DNA of 64,000 bases, from the NCBI GenBank assembly GCA_030737835.1, contig CM060850.1, positions 2,879,788-2,943,787 on the forward strand. Reading direction: 5' to 3'. A model generated the notes under the pieces. It was not told the origin of the DNA. It saw only the letters and a list, made by a program, of their open reading frames with translations, and did no database searches. Of the stretch, positions 34,791-51,245 are shown piece after piece. Position 1 is the stretch's first letter. The number at the start of each line of letters is the position of its first letter. The translations under genes and the position numbers were made by a program. Source of the stretch: Acorus gramineus (Eukaryota > Streptophyta > Magnoliopsida > Acorales > Acoraceae).

Positions 34791-35954
34791 TCAAGTGCTC
34801 TCTCTAGAAGAACTCACGCTATCGCAAGGCTTTGATGCGTCTTTGTCCTTGAGCAATTTACCATCCTTTGGAAACAAGCAAGGGATCCCATCAACTATCT
34901 ACCAAAACAAACAGCCCAACACATGTAAAATAATAATAATCAGTGTTCTAAAAAATGAGATTCAGCGGGGATTAAGCGGACGGCTAGGTAGAATTGGTCC
35001 TAGGCTGTCTCATCCAAGGCATTAAGCGGTTGTGGAATTAAGCAAGGATTAAGCGAATAAACAGTGGTTAAGCGGAAATTAAACAGTGTTAAATTCAACT
35101 AATTAGATGTGACGTGATCGTGAAAGAGGTTCAAGAATCATTTTCATAAGAGCTAAAAAACAGATCACTTATTTTGGCTTTTTGACCCCATAATGTAAGG
35201 TGGATCTCGAAAGATATGAAAGATATCCCTCCAAGCCGTTCATACGAATTTCTTCGCATATGGACACATACTTACATGATTTTTTTTTTCCCTTTTCTTC
35301 CCTATTATATTGCATCCATGTGTGTAATTTATATTTTATATATTATAGATATATATATTTAATTGTTTTTTACTATTAAAAAGATGACCCATTAATCCCC
35401 TTCAACCTTCCCTTAGCTGATTAATCCCAAGCCGGCTACTAATCACCCAACTAATCCTAGCGCTTTTTATAACATTGATAATAAAAAAAAAAATGGCAGT
35501 GACAGACGCACTTCCATCAAAATCCATATTCGACACTGAAATTTAAGGTTTCGATGAATTTCAGCAAAAAAAAATAGGCATTTTTTTTACACAGGTGAAT
35601 CTTTGTAAACCCTTTCATTCAATCAACCAATCTTGCTTGATCGGCGTATCACATGATCTACTAATCAATCAGCGCATAATGAAAAGGTAGAAATAATAAG
35701 ACGGAGGACTCACTGGGTAAGACACGCCGAGCTCGTCGTTGATTAGTGAATGGGTCTCCTTACATAACCTGCTCCAAGAACAATTTTGAAGGATCAGCAT
35801 CAAATCCGCCGCTTGTTAGTGTGAGAGAGAGTGAGTGAGAGAGAGAGTGAGACCTTAATGGATGCTTGGAGAAGGGACAGACGAGGAAGTCGGAGAGGGC
35901 CTTGTCGAGGCCGGATTGGACCGATGAAAGGGCTGCTCTGCTTCCCCTCACCAT
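34791..35954 (-). CDS. PreY / Trm112-like small protein, probably mitochondrial (three exons)
   Basis: Exons from the start: 35854-35954, 35714-35768, 34791-34898, all GT-AG and in phase, giving 87 residues. The sequence shows the Trm112/UPF0434 pattern: LDKALSDFLVCPFSKHPLR (16-34), then LCKETHSLINDELGVSYP, then IVDGIPCLFPKDGKLL. Cysteines lie at 26, 36 and 59. In animals, PREY (PYURF) stabilises the methyltransferases COQ5 and NDUFAF5, linking coenzyme Q synthesis and complex I assembly; the same role in plants is inference. The N-terminus (MVRGSRAALSSVQSG) has basic and Ser residues and no acidic ones, compatible with a short mitochondrial presequence. The exon 2 acceptor was chosen by phase: the later AG would cause a stop. 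A GTGAGT inside exon 3 might allow an alternative C-terminus. Intron 2 contains a hAT-type MITE. Confidence 0.82.
34941..35477. mobile_element. hAT-type MITE in preY intron 2 (537 bp)
   Basis: Ends CAGTGTTCTAAAAA and TTTTTATAACATTG are inverted repeats. The flanking 8-mers ATAATAAT (34933-34940) and ATAATAAA (35478-35485) differ at one base, consistent with an aged 8-bp hAT target duplication. The interior has repeated ATTAAGCGG-type words on the left and CTAATCC-type words on the right. No coding capacity. Confidence 0.75.
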
Positions 35955-36069
35955 CTTCTCACGCCACTTTTGGCTCCGCTAGGTCTCGCAATGATGTTGC
36001 GTTTCGGCAACGCGTTTCAGCATATCAGTACTGCTCGGTAGATTTGCGGGTCTTATTAAGTGAAAAATC

Positions 36070-36570
36070 TAAATACAACCCCCTTTGTAAATTGGATGAA
36101 ATCCATGTAACTCTCTAGACTATATAATCCTTATAAATATTTATGTAAATGCAAATAAGCTCATCAGTTAAATTTTTGTTAACAAATTAGAATCTCTGTA
36201 AATATTCTATCTGATTAACCTTAGTTGAAAACATATAATATCAAAAATCCCATATAATGTGTTAGAAATGTAAAAAATCATATGTAAATGACGATTTTAT
36301 CATTCTAGATAGATTATAAATTATATACAGAAGTGTAAAATCGTCGTGTATAGAAGGTTTGATTTTTCGCATTTCTAACAAATTATAAGGGGGTTTTGGT
36401 ATGTTGTATTTTCAATCAAGATTAATAAAATAGAATATTTGTATAATATTTTTCATCTGTCAATGAAAATTTAATTCAGGGGGTTATTTGAATTTACATA
36501 GGTGTTTTCAGGGGGTTATATGGATTTTAGAAAAAATCAGGGAGTTATATGGATTTCAAGCAGTTGATAA
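36070..36570. repeat. Probable MITE with long inverted ends
   Basis: The left part has words such as AATACAACCCCCTTTG and ATCCATGTAACTC. The right part repeats their inverses: GGGGGTTATATGGATTT, GGGAGTTATATGGATTT and GGGGTTATTTGGATTT. The middle contains an inverted pair around GATTATAAATTATATAC. No coding capacity; ends and target duplication not fixed. Confidence 0.5.
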
Positions 36571-36589
36571 GGGGTTATTTGGATTTTTT

Positions 36590-36795
36590 TTTTCTTAAAT
36601 TATACAATCTTACATTAAAGTACATACTGTTATACGAAATGAAAAATATATTTAAGTTACAATAGTGTATTTAAAAATAAAAAAATAAATTTTTTTTTTA
36701 CTTCATACATTATGATAACACAGTATATATTGTGTTAACATAGTATATGGGACTACAAAACAAGCTGTAAAATAGACTGAGTATATCGACGCCCT
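36590..36795. repeat. Dispersed repeat family E, copy 2
   Basis: Collinear with 11015-11245 and 55155-55375: TACATACTGTTATACGAAAT, then CATACATTATGATAACACAG, then a GAGTATATCGACGCCC end. Non-coding. Confidence 0.55.
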
Positions 36796-38158
36796 AAAAA
36801 TATATATCATTAAAAAAAAATTAGAAACACGTTGGAATGCCCAATCATCGTATAGAATTATAGAGGCTTTGTTTGGTTTATGTTATTATTTTTTTTTATA
36901 GATTTTTTTTACTATGAATAATTTCACTAGAAATTATGAGGCATTTAGGTCTTCCCCGCTCTTCATTCATCTCATCCGAAAAAAAATTTCAGGGTGGATG
37001 AATGACAAGAGAAAAGAGCAGAAGACACAAAAAATGAGAGAGAAAAGGGCAACAGTGGGTTATAGTGAGCTGCGATAGTAGGTGGAGAGGGCGGTGGAGG
37101 GCAACAGAAAAAGGGGGAGAGATGGAATGAGAGAGAGAGAGAGAGGCCAGGGTAGGGCCGTAGGGGGATGGTAACAACAGGCGCATGTCGCCCTCTTTTC
37201 TATCCTCTCTCTCTATTTTTTTTTCTCACCATTGTCCTCCACCCACTGCCACCTCCTTCCCCAACACCTACTCTTGTCCACCGAAAACTTATTTAAAATT
37301 AGAAGACAAAAACTGACATATTAATTACTTTGGCTCCACTGGAAACTTACTTTTCTCATGTGTCAACAAAATAAATAGGACTACAGGCTAACAATGAAAA
37401 CCTGAAATTCAATACAACTTTTGGAAAAATACAAATTTTAACAAGCATATAACTTTTAAAAAAATAAAAACTTGTCAAGCGCATAGAAGTGTTATTCTAA
37501 TCCTACAATGTTATTCCCTCATTACTCATAAATACAATGTTAGATAAAAAATAAACAATAAAGAACTTGAAGTGGTCGACAAAAAAAACTTGTATTGATA
37601 TCATTATTTAGAGTTCCAATGTTTACCTTAAAAAATAATATAAAAAAAAAGTCAATGTCGTTCCAATTCTCTTCAAAGCAAGACAGGCAAATTTTAATTT
37701 TCATCACTCAATCTTTTATGTTATATCACACAAGCGTTGATATACTCAATTCATTCTACAGCACCATCTACAACTCAGAAATGATCCTCCAACCGTTATA
37801 CACTAAATAGTGCAATATTTGTGAAAATTAAAAAAAAAAAAAAATTCAAAAAACATACACTAAAGAAAACCGTTGAGGGCCATGAAAGGGCTGCACCCAA
37901 TGCTGGATATATCATTTTCCTTTCCCACATGTAAGATTGACCAAGTTTCAAACAGATGATACCAACACTCAATATGTATGAGATAGCAACCATTGAACTC
38001 TTAGAAGTTAGAACTCAGAAAATGACTGATAAAAATGAAAACCAACATAAATATAAGTTAAGTTCTTTCATCATTCAAAATGATAAATCCCCAGGAGATT
38101 CATCAACCCAATAATCTGTTTTCTAAAGAATGCTAGGTTGAACTGGTGTATGGAAGAT
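36796..38158. other. Spacer between family E repeat and the MSI gene 3' end
   Basis: No gene is seen. It contains a (GA)n tract near 37130-37145 and other GA-rich sequence on the plus strand, plus AT-rich DNA. The MSI-like 3' untranslated region must lie in its last few hundred bases, since that gene's stop is at 38159 on the minus strand. Confidence 0.45.
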
Positions 38159-43411
<5,253 letters not shown>

Positions 43412-44560
43412 ATGTTACAGTCCCACGTGTCGCACATCCTGCCGTCCCCGGCCCGGCTCGGCCTGACCACGGCAAACCCTAACTCCCCGAACCCCACCAC
43501 CTCCACCTCTTCCGTCTCTGCCTCCGCCCCTCCTCCGCCCACCAAACTCCCGACCTCCACCTCCTCCACCGCCATCGCCGCCTCCACCACCCTCCTCTCC
43601 CTCCACCCGCCCCTCGCACGCGCGCAGACGCTCCTCCTCCAGATGTCCCTCCTCGCGTCGAAGCTCTTCGAAGTCTCCCCCAACCGATCCCTGTGGGTCT
43701 CCTTCTTCCGCGGCTCCCTCCCTTCCTTCATCCCCTCCTCACAATCCCAAACCCCAATCCCCTCTCTCCCCCCTCTCTCGTCCCCTAAAGAGGTCCTCTC
43801 CCTCTTCACCTCCCTCCAGACCCAGCTCTTCGAGGCCGTCGCCGAGCTCCAGGAGATCCTCGACCTCCAGGACGCCAAGACCCGACTCTCCCGCGACGTC
43901 CGATCCATGGACGCCTCCCTCCTCGCCTTCTCCAAGAAGGTCCACGAGGCCGAGCAGGTCCTCGACTCCCTCGTCGACGACTACGCCGACTACACCTCCC
44001 TCCCCGACAACAAGAGGCTCAAGTCCGGGATCGGACTGTCGGACATACTGTCGTACGCGCATCGGATAAGCTACACCACGTTCGCGCCGCCGGAGTTCGG
44101 GGCCGGGCAGGCCCCGCTGCGCGGGGCGCTCCCGCCGGCGCCGCAGGATGAGCAGATGCGCGCGTCGCAGCTGTACCGGTTCGCGGATCTTGATGTCGGT
44201 GTCCCGAGTGCGGCGGAGGGTGTTGATCGGACGGCCGTGGAGGCTCTCATTGAGGTGGAACGGACCCTGCCGGCTGAGGCGGCAGCCCAGGCTGCTGTTC
44301 CTCCTACTTGGATGAAGGGGCTTCCGGATGGCTTTCCGAAGGTGCCCAAAGGGTGGAAGCCCGGGGACCCGGTCCCTCTGCCGCCGCTTGAACCGACTGC
44401 TAAGGTGGAGGAGCGGCCACCAGTGGTGACGGCACCAAGGGCACCTCCGCCGCCAGAAGTTATACAGGTTAGGCATGTGCAGTTGGATATTGACCAGGAT
44501 GAGTATAGCAGTGACTACAGCAGTGAGGTCGGGAGCTCGGAGGAGGACGATGAAGATTGA
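43412..44560 (+). CDS. MED4: Mediator complex subunit 4 (MED4), single exon
   Basis: Encodes 382 residues, close to the Arabidopsis MED4 length as I recall it. MED4 is a middle-module subunit of Mediator, the nuclear bridge between transcription factors and RNA polymerase II. Seen: ARLGLT near the N-terminus, a Ser/Thr/Pro-rich linker, ARAQTLLLQMSLLASKLFEV and SPNRSLWVSFFRGSLPSF. A coiled-coil core follows (LQTQLFEAVAELQEILDLQD). Then comes the highly conserved ISYTTFAPPEFGAGQAPLRG and PPAPQDEQMRASQLY. A Pro-rich segment with GWKPGDPVPLPPLEP precedes an acidic tail (DEYSSDYSSEVGSSEEDDED). Base composition is very GC-rich for this window, which creates several long antisense frames that are not genes. 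A GTATGT right after the stop (44578) could be the donor of a 3' untranslated intron. Confidence 0.95.
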   Translation: MLQSHVSHILPSPARLGLTTANPNSPNPTTSTSSVSASAPPPPTKLPTSTSSTAIAASTTLLSLHPPLARAQTLLLQMSLLASKLFEVSPNRSLWVSFFRGSLPSFIPSSQSQTPIPSLPPLSSPKEVLSLFTSLQTQLFEAVAELQEILDLQDAKTRLSRDVRSMDASLLAFSKKVHEAEQVLDSLVDDYADYTSLPDNKRLKSGIGLSDILSYAHRISYTTFAPPEFGAGQAPLRGALPPAPQDEQMRASQLYRFADLDVGVPSAAEGVDRTAVEALIEVERTLPAEAAAQAAVPPTWMKGLPDGFPKVPKGWKPGDPVPLPPLEPTAKVEERPPVVTAPRAPPPPEVIQVRHVQLDIDQDEYSSDYSSEVGSSEEDDED

Positions 44561-45594
44561 AGTGTCTGCTTTGGAAGGTATGTTGTTGATGTTTATCAAT
44601 GCTGAATCTTTAGTAATCTATATGTGTAGGGTATGGATTTGAAGCTAAACTGTTTATATGTACTTCTTACTAGAAGATTTTGACTATAAAGGATTGTTTT
44701 TTATCTCTTTATATTTTATAATGTCAAACCAGTTCATTTAAGTAGGCTCAAAGGGATGATATAATGTTTTTAACTCTGGTGGATGCTTGAAACTTGTGAT
44801 GCTTTAGTTGTTAGTCATTGCATGTTTGCATTAGGCAGGGCATTGCCACACACAGCCATCTCCTGCTGAAGACACTGCCGTCCTACCTTTTTTGTGTGAG
44901 CAAACTTTCTTTCTTTGGTGTTATGAGTGCATAACGTTAGATTTCGGTTCTCGTGAGTGCTGCAATGGATCATTGTGTTAAATAGGAGGTTCAGGTTGGA
45001 TCGCAATTTAACATCAAAATTCTTGGGAATGTAGGTCTGTACAACCCAGTCTACAATTAGGGCGACTAATATAAACTTAGGCTTACAGATTCATAGTCAT
45101 GTTCACCTGACTTGCAGGCCTAACATAGGCCACACCATGTCTTTTAGTTTTTTTTTTTTTTTTCATTTTCTCTCAAGTTCATCCAGTCGAGCGAGTTAAA
45201 CTTTTAAATTCTTATATAGTACAGATGGTACCTCCCCCTCCAGCTACGTGAATGTTCAGTAGCTAATATTTATTACACGAAACACCCTCTGAGATAGGAA
45301 ACATGAAACTATGTAGGACTATGAGTAGAGATAACTCCCTGTATATGAAGTTGAATAATAAGCCTTGAATATACAATTGTCTTCCAGTCCAGTGTGATAT
45401 TAAGATTATTTGGAGGCAAAATCTATCCTTTAGCAAAGAGGCAAAGGAAGAGGTATAATTGACAGAAGGTGAATTACTAGTTGAGGAAAATAGTTAAATA
45501 GGATTATAGGAAACCACAAGGTAAAAGAACATGGAGTGGGCTACAGGATAGTAGGATGGGAAATTGGGCATGATTCTTTGAATTGCCACCATTT
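44561..45594. other. MED4 downstream region
   Basis: Probable MED4 3' untranslated sequence followed by spacer. No recognised gene. A poly-T tract lies at about 45149-45163. Confidence 0.45.
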
Positions 45595-45927
45595 TGTTGC
45601 ATAGGGATGGTTAAGTCAACAAATCACTTAATTTTGGAAAAGATTATTATTCTAAGAAGTTGATGGGAAGGGTAAGATTAATTATACCCCTCGCACACCC
45701 CTCCCCTTCATAACTACCCACTCCTACCACATCCCACTCTCTAACTCCCTTAACTCCCCACTTTCCTACACCCTCACTCTCTACCCCATGATTTGTAATG
45801 TGAGCTTATAAATAGAGTGACTCTTCAATGTAATGGACATAACAATTGGGAATGTACAAACTTGTTTGTGCTCTTAGCTTCTTTGTTATTACTAATTTGA
45901 TTTTGTGTGCTTCTTTATTTTGCAACA
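45595..45927 (+). mobile_element. Probable solo LTR, 333 bp
   Basis: Starts TGTTGC and ends GCAACA, a perfect inverted pair with the canonical TG..CA termini. The flanks CATTT and CGTTT differ at one of five bases, as expected for an aged 5-bp target duplication. Inside are TATAAATAGAGTG (a TATA-like promoter) and a downstream T-rich stretch, the usual LTR layout. No internal retroelement sequence adjoins it. Confidence 0.55.
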
Positions 45928-46127
45928 CGTTTGCAGCACGAAGGAGCTCTCATTTTCTTCAACACTCAAGGGATCCATTTGTAGATGTCTCATAAAAAAT
46001 GATTTAATTAAGTAGCATGTTGGATCATTGAACAAGACCTTCAGTAAGATAAGGAACAGATTTAGAAATACCCCTCAGTGGAATTGTAAGGATCAGATAT
46101 TAGAATATCCCTTTAGTGGGATGGGAA

Positions 46128-47025
46128 TATTGGAATTATTGGATAGGCCTGTTGTTGGGCCTATTCCCGGAGGCCCGGGGGTTGGGGGACAACGCCCCCT
46201 ATGGGACCTTTCGGCCTCCAAAGGTTATTTACCCTTCGAATTTTTGTCATGGGTATCTTGGTTTTTTTCTGTTTTAGGGTTTATACATCTTGTAACTATA
46301 TAAGGAACCTTTCGACCTCCATTACGTTATATACATTATTTCATTTATTTCTTCTTGGTATCAGAGCCACAAAGAAACTCTAGGTTTTCACGATTTTTTT
46401 TTTATCACGGGTCGTGATGATCTCTATTATCTTTCGAGATTTGAGGTTTGCAATGGACAAAACGCCGAAGGACCCCACGCCACTGTCGGGTGTAGAGATC
46501 AAGGACACCACCATTCCGTTAGAGGACAATTCTCATGCTCAACGGATTACCACCGTGCTTCTTGATGGATGAAATTATTCGTCCTGGTCGCGTTTTGTTC
46601 GATTATATTTGGGTAGTCGAGGCATGGCAGGCCTTCTTCTTGGCACCATTAACAAGCCAGTAGAAACTGATACGACTTTCAATCAGTGGGAGATCAACAA
46701 CTGTACGGTTCTAGGTTTGCTCTTCAACTCCATGGAGACCCGGATCTACAATATGTTCATGTATCATGATACGGTCGACTCTCTATGGGCTGCGTTGAAG
46801 AAGACCTATGGTCATGCCAGGAATGACTCACGGATCTATGAGTTGTACAAAGATATTGCTCAGGCCACCCAAGGTATCCAATCGGTTACCGATTATTTTG
46901 GATTTCTGCAGGCTCGTTGGGAGGAACTTGCCCACTATGAGCCTCTCTCGGAGTTGCCTAAGGAGGCTACCACGATTGTGGTTGGCCGACTACAACAACA
47001 ACAGGCCTATCCAATAACTCCAATA
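46128..47025 (+). mobile_element. Ty1/copia 5' fragment with inverted ends (LTR, primer site, gag remnant)
   Basis: The left part (46128 to about 46355) is LTR-like. It is followed by TGGTATCAGAGCC (46356-46368), the initiator-Met tRNA primer site of plant copia elements. A gag frame starts at 46453 (MDKTPKDPTPLSG..), is broken by TGA at 46570-46572 (before NYSSWSRFVRLYLGSRG) and continues to about 46995. It shows the copia gag N-terminal pattern (INKPVETDTTFNQWEINN, WAALKKTYGHARNDSRIYEL). The right end (about 46996-47025) is the inverse of the left end, TATTGGARTTATTGGATAGG. The rest of gag and all of pol are missing. Confidence 0.8.
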
Positions 47026-47106
47026 GGAAGTACCATTCTTCTTCTTCTTCTTCTTTTCTAGTAGTTGAAAGTTTGATTTGTATGGATGAATTTATGGGAA
47101 AAAGAA

Positions 47107-47504
47107 TTAGCCCCCCTTTGGAACAGGTATAAGACTTATTCTTGGGTATAGATTTAAGCCGGCATAACTTGGTATAGATGTGGATAAATATATATGTCCT
47201 ACTTACATGTATCCCAATCCATCCGTTGCCCCAGAGCCCCTGGTTCACCTCCGTTGCTATTATATCAACAACCGATAATCGTTAGACATATGCAAGTTCC
47301 TAAAAAAATCATTTATCACATTATCCAAACCTTATTCATATAAAACCCATCATCTCCCAAACACAAACTTCTTATTCTTACGTTTCCGAGCGAAAATAAC
47401 TGCAAACTTAATGAAACACCTATTTATCCACATCTATACCAAGTTATGCCGGCTTAAATCTATACCCAAGAATAAGTCCTATATCCGTTCTAAACGAGGG
47501 CTAA
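47107..47504. mobile_element. MITE with about 80-bp inverted repeats (398 bp)
   Basis: Left TTAGCCCCCCTTTGGAACAG continues with ACTTATTCTTGGGTATAG, TTTAAGCCGGCATAACTTGG and TATAGATGTGGATAAATA. The right side carries the inverse, ending GAACGAGGGCTAA-like (CTAAACGAGGGCTAA). The inverted arms are nearly perfect, so this is a recent insertion. TA on both sides would suit a Tc1/mariner-type target, but the 3-bp TTA/TAA alternative is not excluded. Confidence 0.85.
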
Positions 47505-48163
47505 GAGTTTGATAGTCCATGGTGTGTACTTCATCTGTGGCCATGTGAAACAAATGCATGTAAATATGGGCCTGCAAGCACAGGTATTTGCATGGCAAAT
47601 TAATAGTAGTCTGGGCTGTATGGGCTGTTTAACCAAGAAGTTTGATGTCAGGTTGCGGTCTCACCTGAATTTCTTGGTGTACCTCCTTATGGTCCTTACT
47701 AGTGGGGTAAAATTAGGATTTTGTGTCATTTTTTTTCCAATGCATACACAATTGTTCTCTGTGTATGGTTTTTAAATCTGTTCAGTTTTTTTTTTTTTAA
47801 AGGTTTTTAGATCTGCTATTAATTCCTGTCATCAGAAAATCATGATTACAGTTAATCCATACTCATCAACGCAGGAATCTAGAGCAATGAATTGAGAGTG
47901 GCCAACTACCATTTGTTTATTCAAAGCACTCTGTCACTCCCGCAACCCTGAAAAAGAAAGTGAAAATTTTGACCCAGAAATATCCTAAAGTTCTTAGATA
48001 ACATTACATGAAATATGAGTCCTTCCAACTAAATATCTTCGCTGTCTCAATAAATTGAGAATTAAACATTCCCCTTCTTGAGAAGCTTCATCTAGAGTGG
48101 GGAAAGAAATGGCTTCATCATATTGGTCACCTTCATTTAGGCTTATCAGCATCACATATTATA
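47505..48163. other. Spacer, no gene recognised
   Basis: A short frame at 47509-47775 has no recognised domain. The rest is unremarkable single-copy-looking DNA. Confidence 0.4.
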
Positions 48164-48383
48164 GCAGCATTTGGTTGCGCGATTGCGTTGCTTTTGCGAT
48201 TGTAGAAAGCTAGTTCTGTAATCGTGCAACCAAACAGTTTTACAATCGCAGCTTCCTGCAAATCTGATAAATAGTGTCCAAAAGCTGCGATTTGAGAAAG
48301 CTAGGGGGAGATAGCTTCATGCAGAATCAGTTTTAAATCCAGCGATGAAAATCAGTTTTGCAATCGCGTTACCAAACGCTACC
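48164..48383. mobile_element. Small MITE, about 220 bp
   Basis: Left GCAGCATTTGGTTGCGCGAT and right ATCGCGTTACCAAACGCTAC are imperfect inverted repeats. The interior has several AATCGCA / TGCGATT words. No coding capacity; the target duplication was not resolved. Confidence 0.65.
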
Positions 48384-48635
48384 ATAGATTCAAAGGGAAA
48401 AGCTATACAAGAAAGCACTTTTGCTAAGCTTTGTGGGGCACTTTTGCTAAGGCTTTTATTATAATCTTCTTTAGTGGCTAGTCATCGCATTCACACAGAG
48501 GAGGGGGAGTCATCACTGCAGCACCTCAAGTAACTTGAACGCCAGGATTAAAGATATTTCTGGTGGTAATGGATGACTATATCATCAGAACAAGTAATTC
48601 TTGAAGCACTGGTATCATCTTTGTTTTCTCATTTA

Positions 48636-48843
48636 GTTGAATGTCTGATTTCCCAACTGTTAAACATACGATATGCTCTACGAAACTGCATCATTGTTTA
48701 TGTTCTCTTTGCAGGTAAATTTTCTTGACAAAATAAATAAATTAGGCTGGATTTGGTTAATGTCTGATTTCCTAACTTTTAAACTCATGAAACATGATTT
48801 GCTCTTTGAACTTGTGTCATATGCTTATGTTCTCTTTGCAGAC
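48636..48843. repeat. Two diverged direct repeats of about 80 bp
   Basis: Starting near 48640 and 48763, each contains AATGTCTGATTTCC, CATGA or CATACGA, a GCTCT word, TTATGTTCTCTTTGCAG at its end. Both end in the same splice-acceptor-like TTCTCTTTGCAG. An open frame at 48673-48873 spans them but has no recognised domain. Confidence 0.55.
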
Positions 48844-49904
48844 GACTTTATGAGTGTCTTGCCTAAATTTTAAAAACAAAATAGGCTCAATTATCTGGAG
48901 CCAGAAGAGGATCAAGCCCAGATAACCCCATCAATAGAACATTTTGCACATTAATGGGGTGTCACAATGTCATATGGGACATAAGGTCACAGCTCTGCTT
49001 CTTCCTGGTCCACTTCCTCGCCTTCTGCGCACCTCGTCTGGATTTTTACCTATGGAAAAGTTAGGCAAACAGTCATTCCTGTGGTCCTTTTTTTTTTGTT
49101 CTTGAATGTGTTTTGAATATTTTTAAGTTATATACTTGTCTAATGAATTACATACATTTTAGAAAAAATTGAAACATATATTCGAATGAATTAACTGCAT
49201 TTTTTTTGTATTCTTTTAATATAGTATACTAGAGGAAGGTGGAGAGTCCCGGATGACTGGAGAAATGATTTGAGCATCAACATCCTTCAAAGTTACAGCA
49301 TCCAAACAAGAAAAATGAGCTATTCCGCCAACTTCAGTCATTCGGGGGGTATTCCATATCCAAACAATGTTTTGAATTTTTTTAAAAGGTATTTATACTT
49401 TAAGCAATTTACAATAGAAAGTATATACTTTATACATGTAATTGTTTAAGATGTGATAACAGTTGATTTTGATTGTGGAACCTCTTTATATTAGTGGAAT
49501 TGAATGGGTGGAATAACACCATTCCAGGAGACTTGAAACTTGGAATATAAATATAAGTTGATTCTCATCCATTTTATTGTAGTTTAAAATACATTCGGTA
49601 GAGATGAGAAAATCTTATGAGATTTTAAGAAAGGGACTTCTAATTTTATTTTTATTTTTTAAAATTTCAAGGGTGGAGAATCAATATATTTTTTTTTAAG
49701 AGAGTTTTTTCTTTCCGATATGGGGTTATTTTTACAAATTGCCCTATTTGAAAATATAAAATACATTACATGGAGGTGTGTAAATTAACATGAGAGTGCA
49801 TGCTAATAAAGCCATTCAATCTTCTAATGTTACAACACAACCACGTATGAAGAGGTGTGGCTCTAGAGCCATTGACAGACAGTAAAAGGTATCTCAAAAA
49901 CTAT
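48844..49904. other. Intergenic spacer
   Basis: No gene is seen. A stretch near 49490-49620 (GGAATTGAATGGGTGGAATAAC.., CCATTTTATTGTAGTTTAAA) has the wording of a degraded MITE but no clear ends. Confidence 0.35.
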
Positions 49905-50378
49905 CAACATCGAATGTGTTTGAGAATAGGCCCAGAATAAATAAAAATTAATTAAAATGGCTTTATTATAAATTTTTGAATGACTAGAGTAAATGAGAAT
50001 CTGTATCTCAGAATTAACTGGTATAAAGTGATATATGAATTTCAACCAATCCCTAGAATTAAGTTATTCCAGGTTATTCAATCCAAAAAAATATATGAAC
50101 TTACTATCAAATCAACCATCATCATTTTTTATAAATCAACTATCATCATTTTTTCACCTTTTATAAATCAACTATCAAATAAATTGTTATCATTTTTTTT
50201 TACTTTTTATAAATCAACTATCAAACAAAATTATCATTCACATATTATTCACGTTTTATCCAAACAATAAAAACTTTATTACTATGCTTTTCAACTAGAA
50301 TAATTTCAAACACAATCAAATAAAAAATCACTTTATCATTATTTATACTAGAACAACTTATTACTCAGAGGGGGCTAT
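49905..50378. mobile_element. PIF/Harbinger-like MITE, degraded copy
   Basis: Interior is collinear with 55831-56253: AACTGGTATAAAGTGATATA, GTTATTCCAGGTTATTC, AAATCAACTATCATCA (here repeated three times) and TTTTATCCAAACAATAAAAA. The ends are worn and were placed by comparison with the sister copy. Confidence 0.6.
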
Positions 50379-50534
50379 ATACCGACCCATCAAATGATAA
50401 ACCCAACCCAATTAAAAATTTAAAAATATGTTTTTATATACTTTTTAAACAAACACAACCCACCCCTATCTTCTCTTCTCTTCTGGTCTTCTTTCTCTTC
50501 CCCGATTTTCTCTGTCGAGTTCACCGTCCCCTCA

Positions 50535-50850
50535 ATCTACCATCACCAACAAAAAAAACTCAAAAAACCCAACTTCCTTGCTCTCCCAAACAATAAAAAA
50601 AAAATATTGGAGATCTATTGAGTGAAGCCAAACAAACCCAAACAAAAAACCAACATCTTTCATGTTTCTTGATCTCCCAAACAAAATGAACAACAAAAAT
50701 AAAAAACAATTGGGGGATCTACTTGGGGGAAGCCAAACAAAAACCCAAGTTTCCCAACTTTCTTGTTCTCCCAAACAAAAAGAAACAACAAAAATTAAAA
50801 TTCGAGGAACTAACGAGGGAAGCCAAACAAGAACCCTAACAAAGACCCAA
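50535..50850. repeat. Degenerate tandem repeat, about three units of 100-110 bp
   Basis: Units share CTTG(C/A/T)TCTCCCAAACAA, an A-rich run, a GGGGATCTACTTG-like word and GAAGCCAAACAA. The antisense open frame (50532-50861) is a product of this repeat. Confidence 0.65.
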
Positions 50851-50962
50851 CTTTCTTGCACACCATCTTTCCCTGGATCGGCGCCGTCATGGTTTTGAAG
50901 GCAATAACCGCCGCCCCCACTATCACGAAATCCGCCGTCATCCTCTCCGGCGACCTCTTCAT
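50810..50962 (-). pseudogene. Short frame resembling the start of a mitochondrial-carrier-type protein
   Basis: A minus-strand frame of 50 codons reads MKRSPERMTADFVIVGAAVI then AFKTMTAPIQGKM before running into the tandem repeat. The order D-F-x-x-x-G..K-T-x-x-A-P-I resembles the first helix of ADP/ATP carriers (DFLMGG..KTAAAPIER). A splice-acceptor-like TTCTCATTCCAG precedes it. No further carrier exons are seen, so at best it is a fragment. The resemblance may be chance. Confidence 0.25.
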
Positions 50963-51245
50963 CGTACCTGGAATGAGAAGTGAATGAGCGACTCGGATTT
51001 AACTGGGATCCTTATTAGAGTCAATGTTTTAGAGGGCACAACTTCCGAGGCATCGTCACGTTTTCCGATAACCTACGTGGTGGTCACGTCACGGAATTTA
51101 CAAAAGAGAAGATACAAACCTCACCAAAAACAGTGTTACTATATAGTATATCTGGCCAACCTAACCAAAACATTGTATATAAATTATCACAGCTACAACA
51201 TACATCGCACATGGCACTCCAGTCCGACTCATCAGTTTGGTTCTT

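Noticed and set aside
35831-36118. 95-codon plus-strand frame opposite preY exon 1
   Set aside because: It is antisense to the conserved preY-like exon and runs into the repeat at 36070; no recognised domain.
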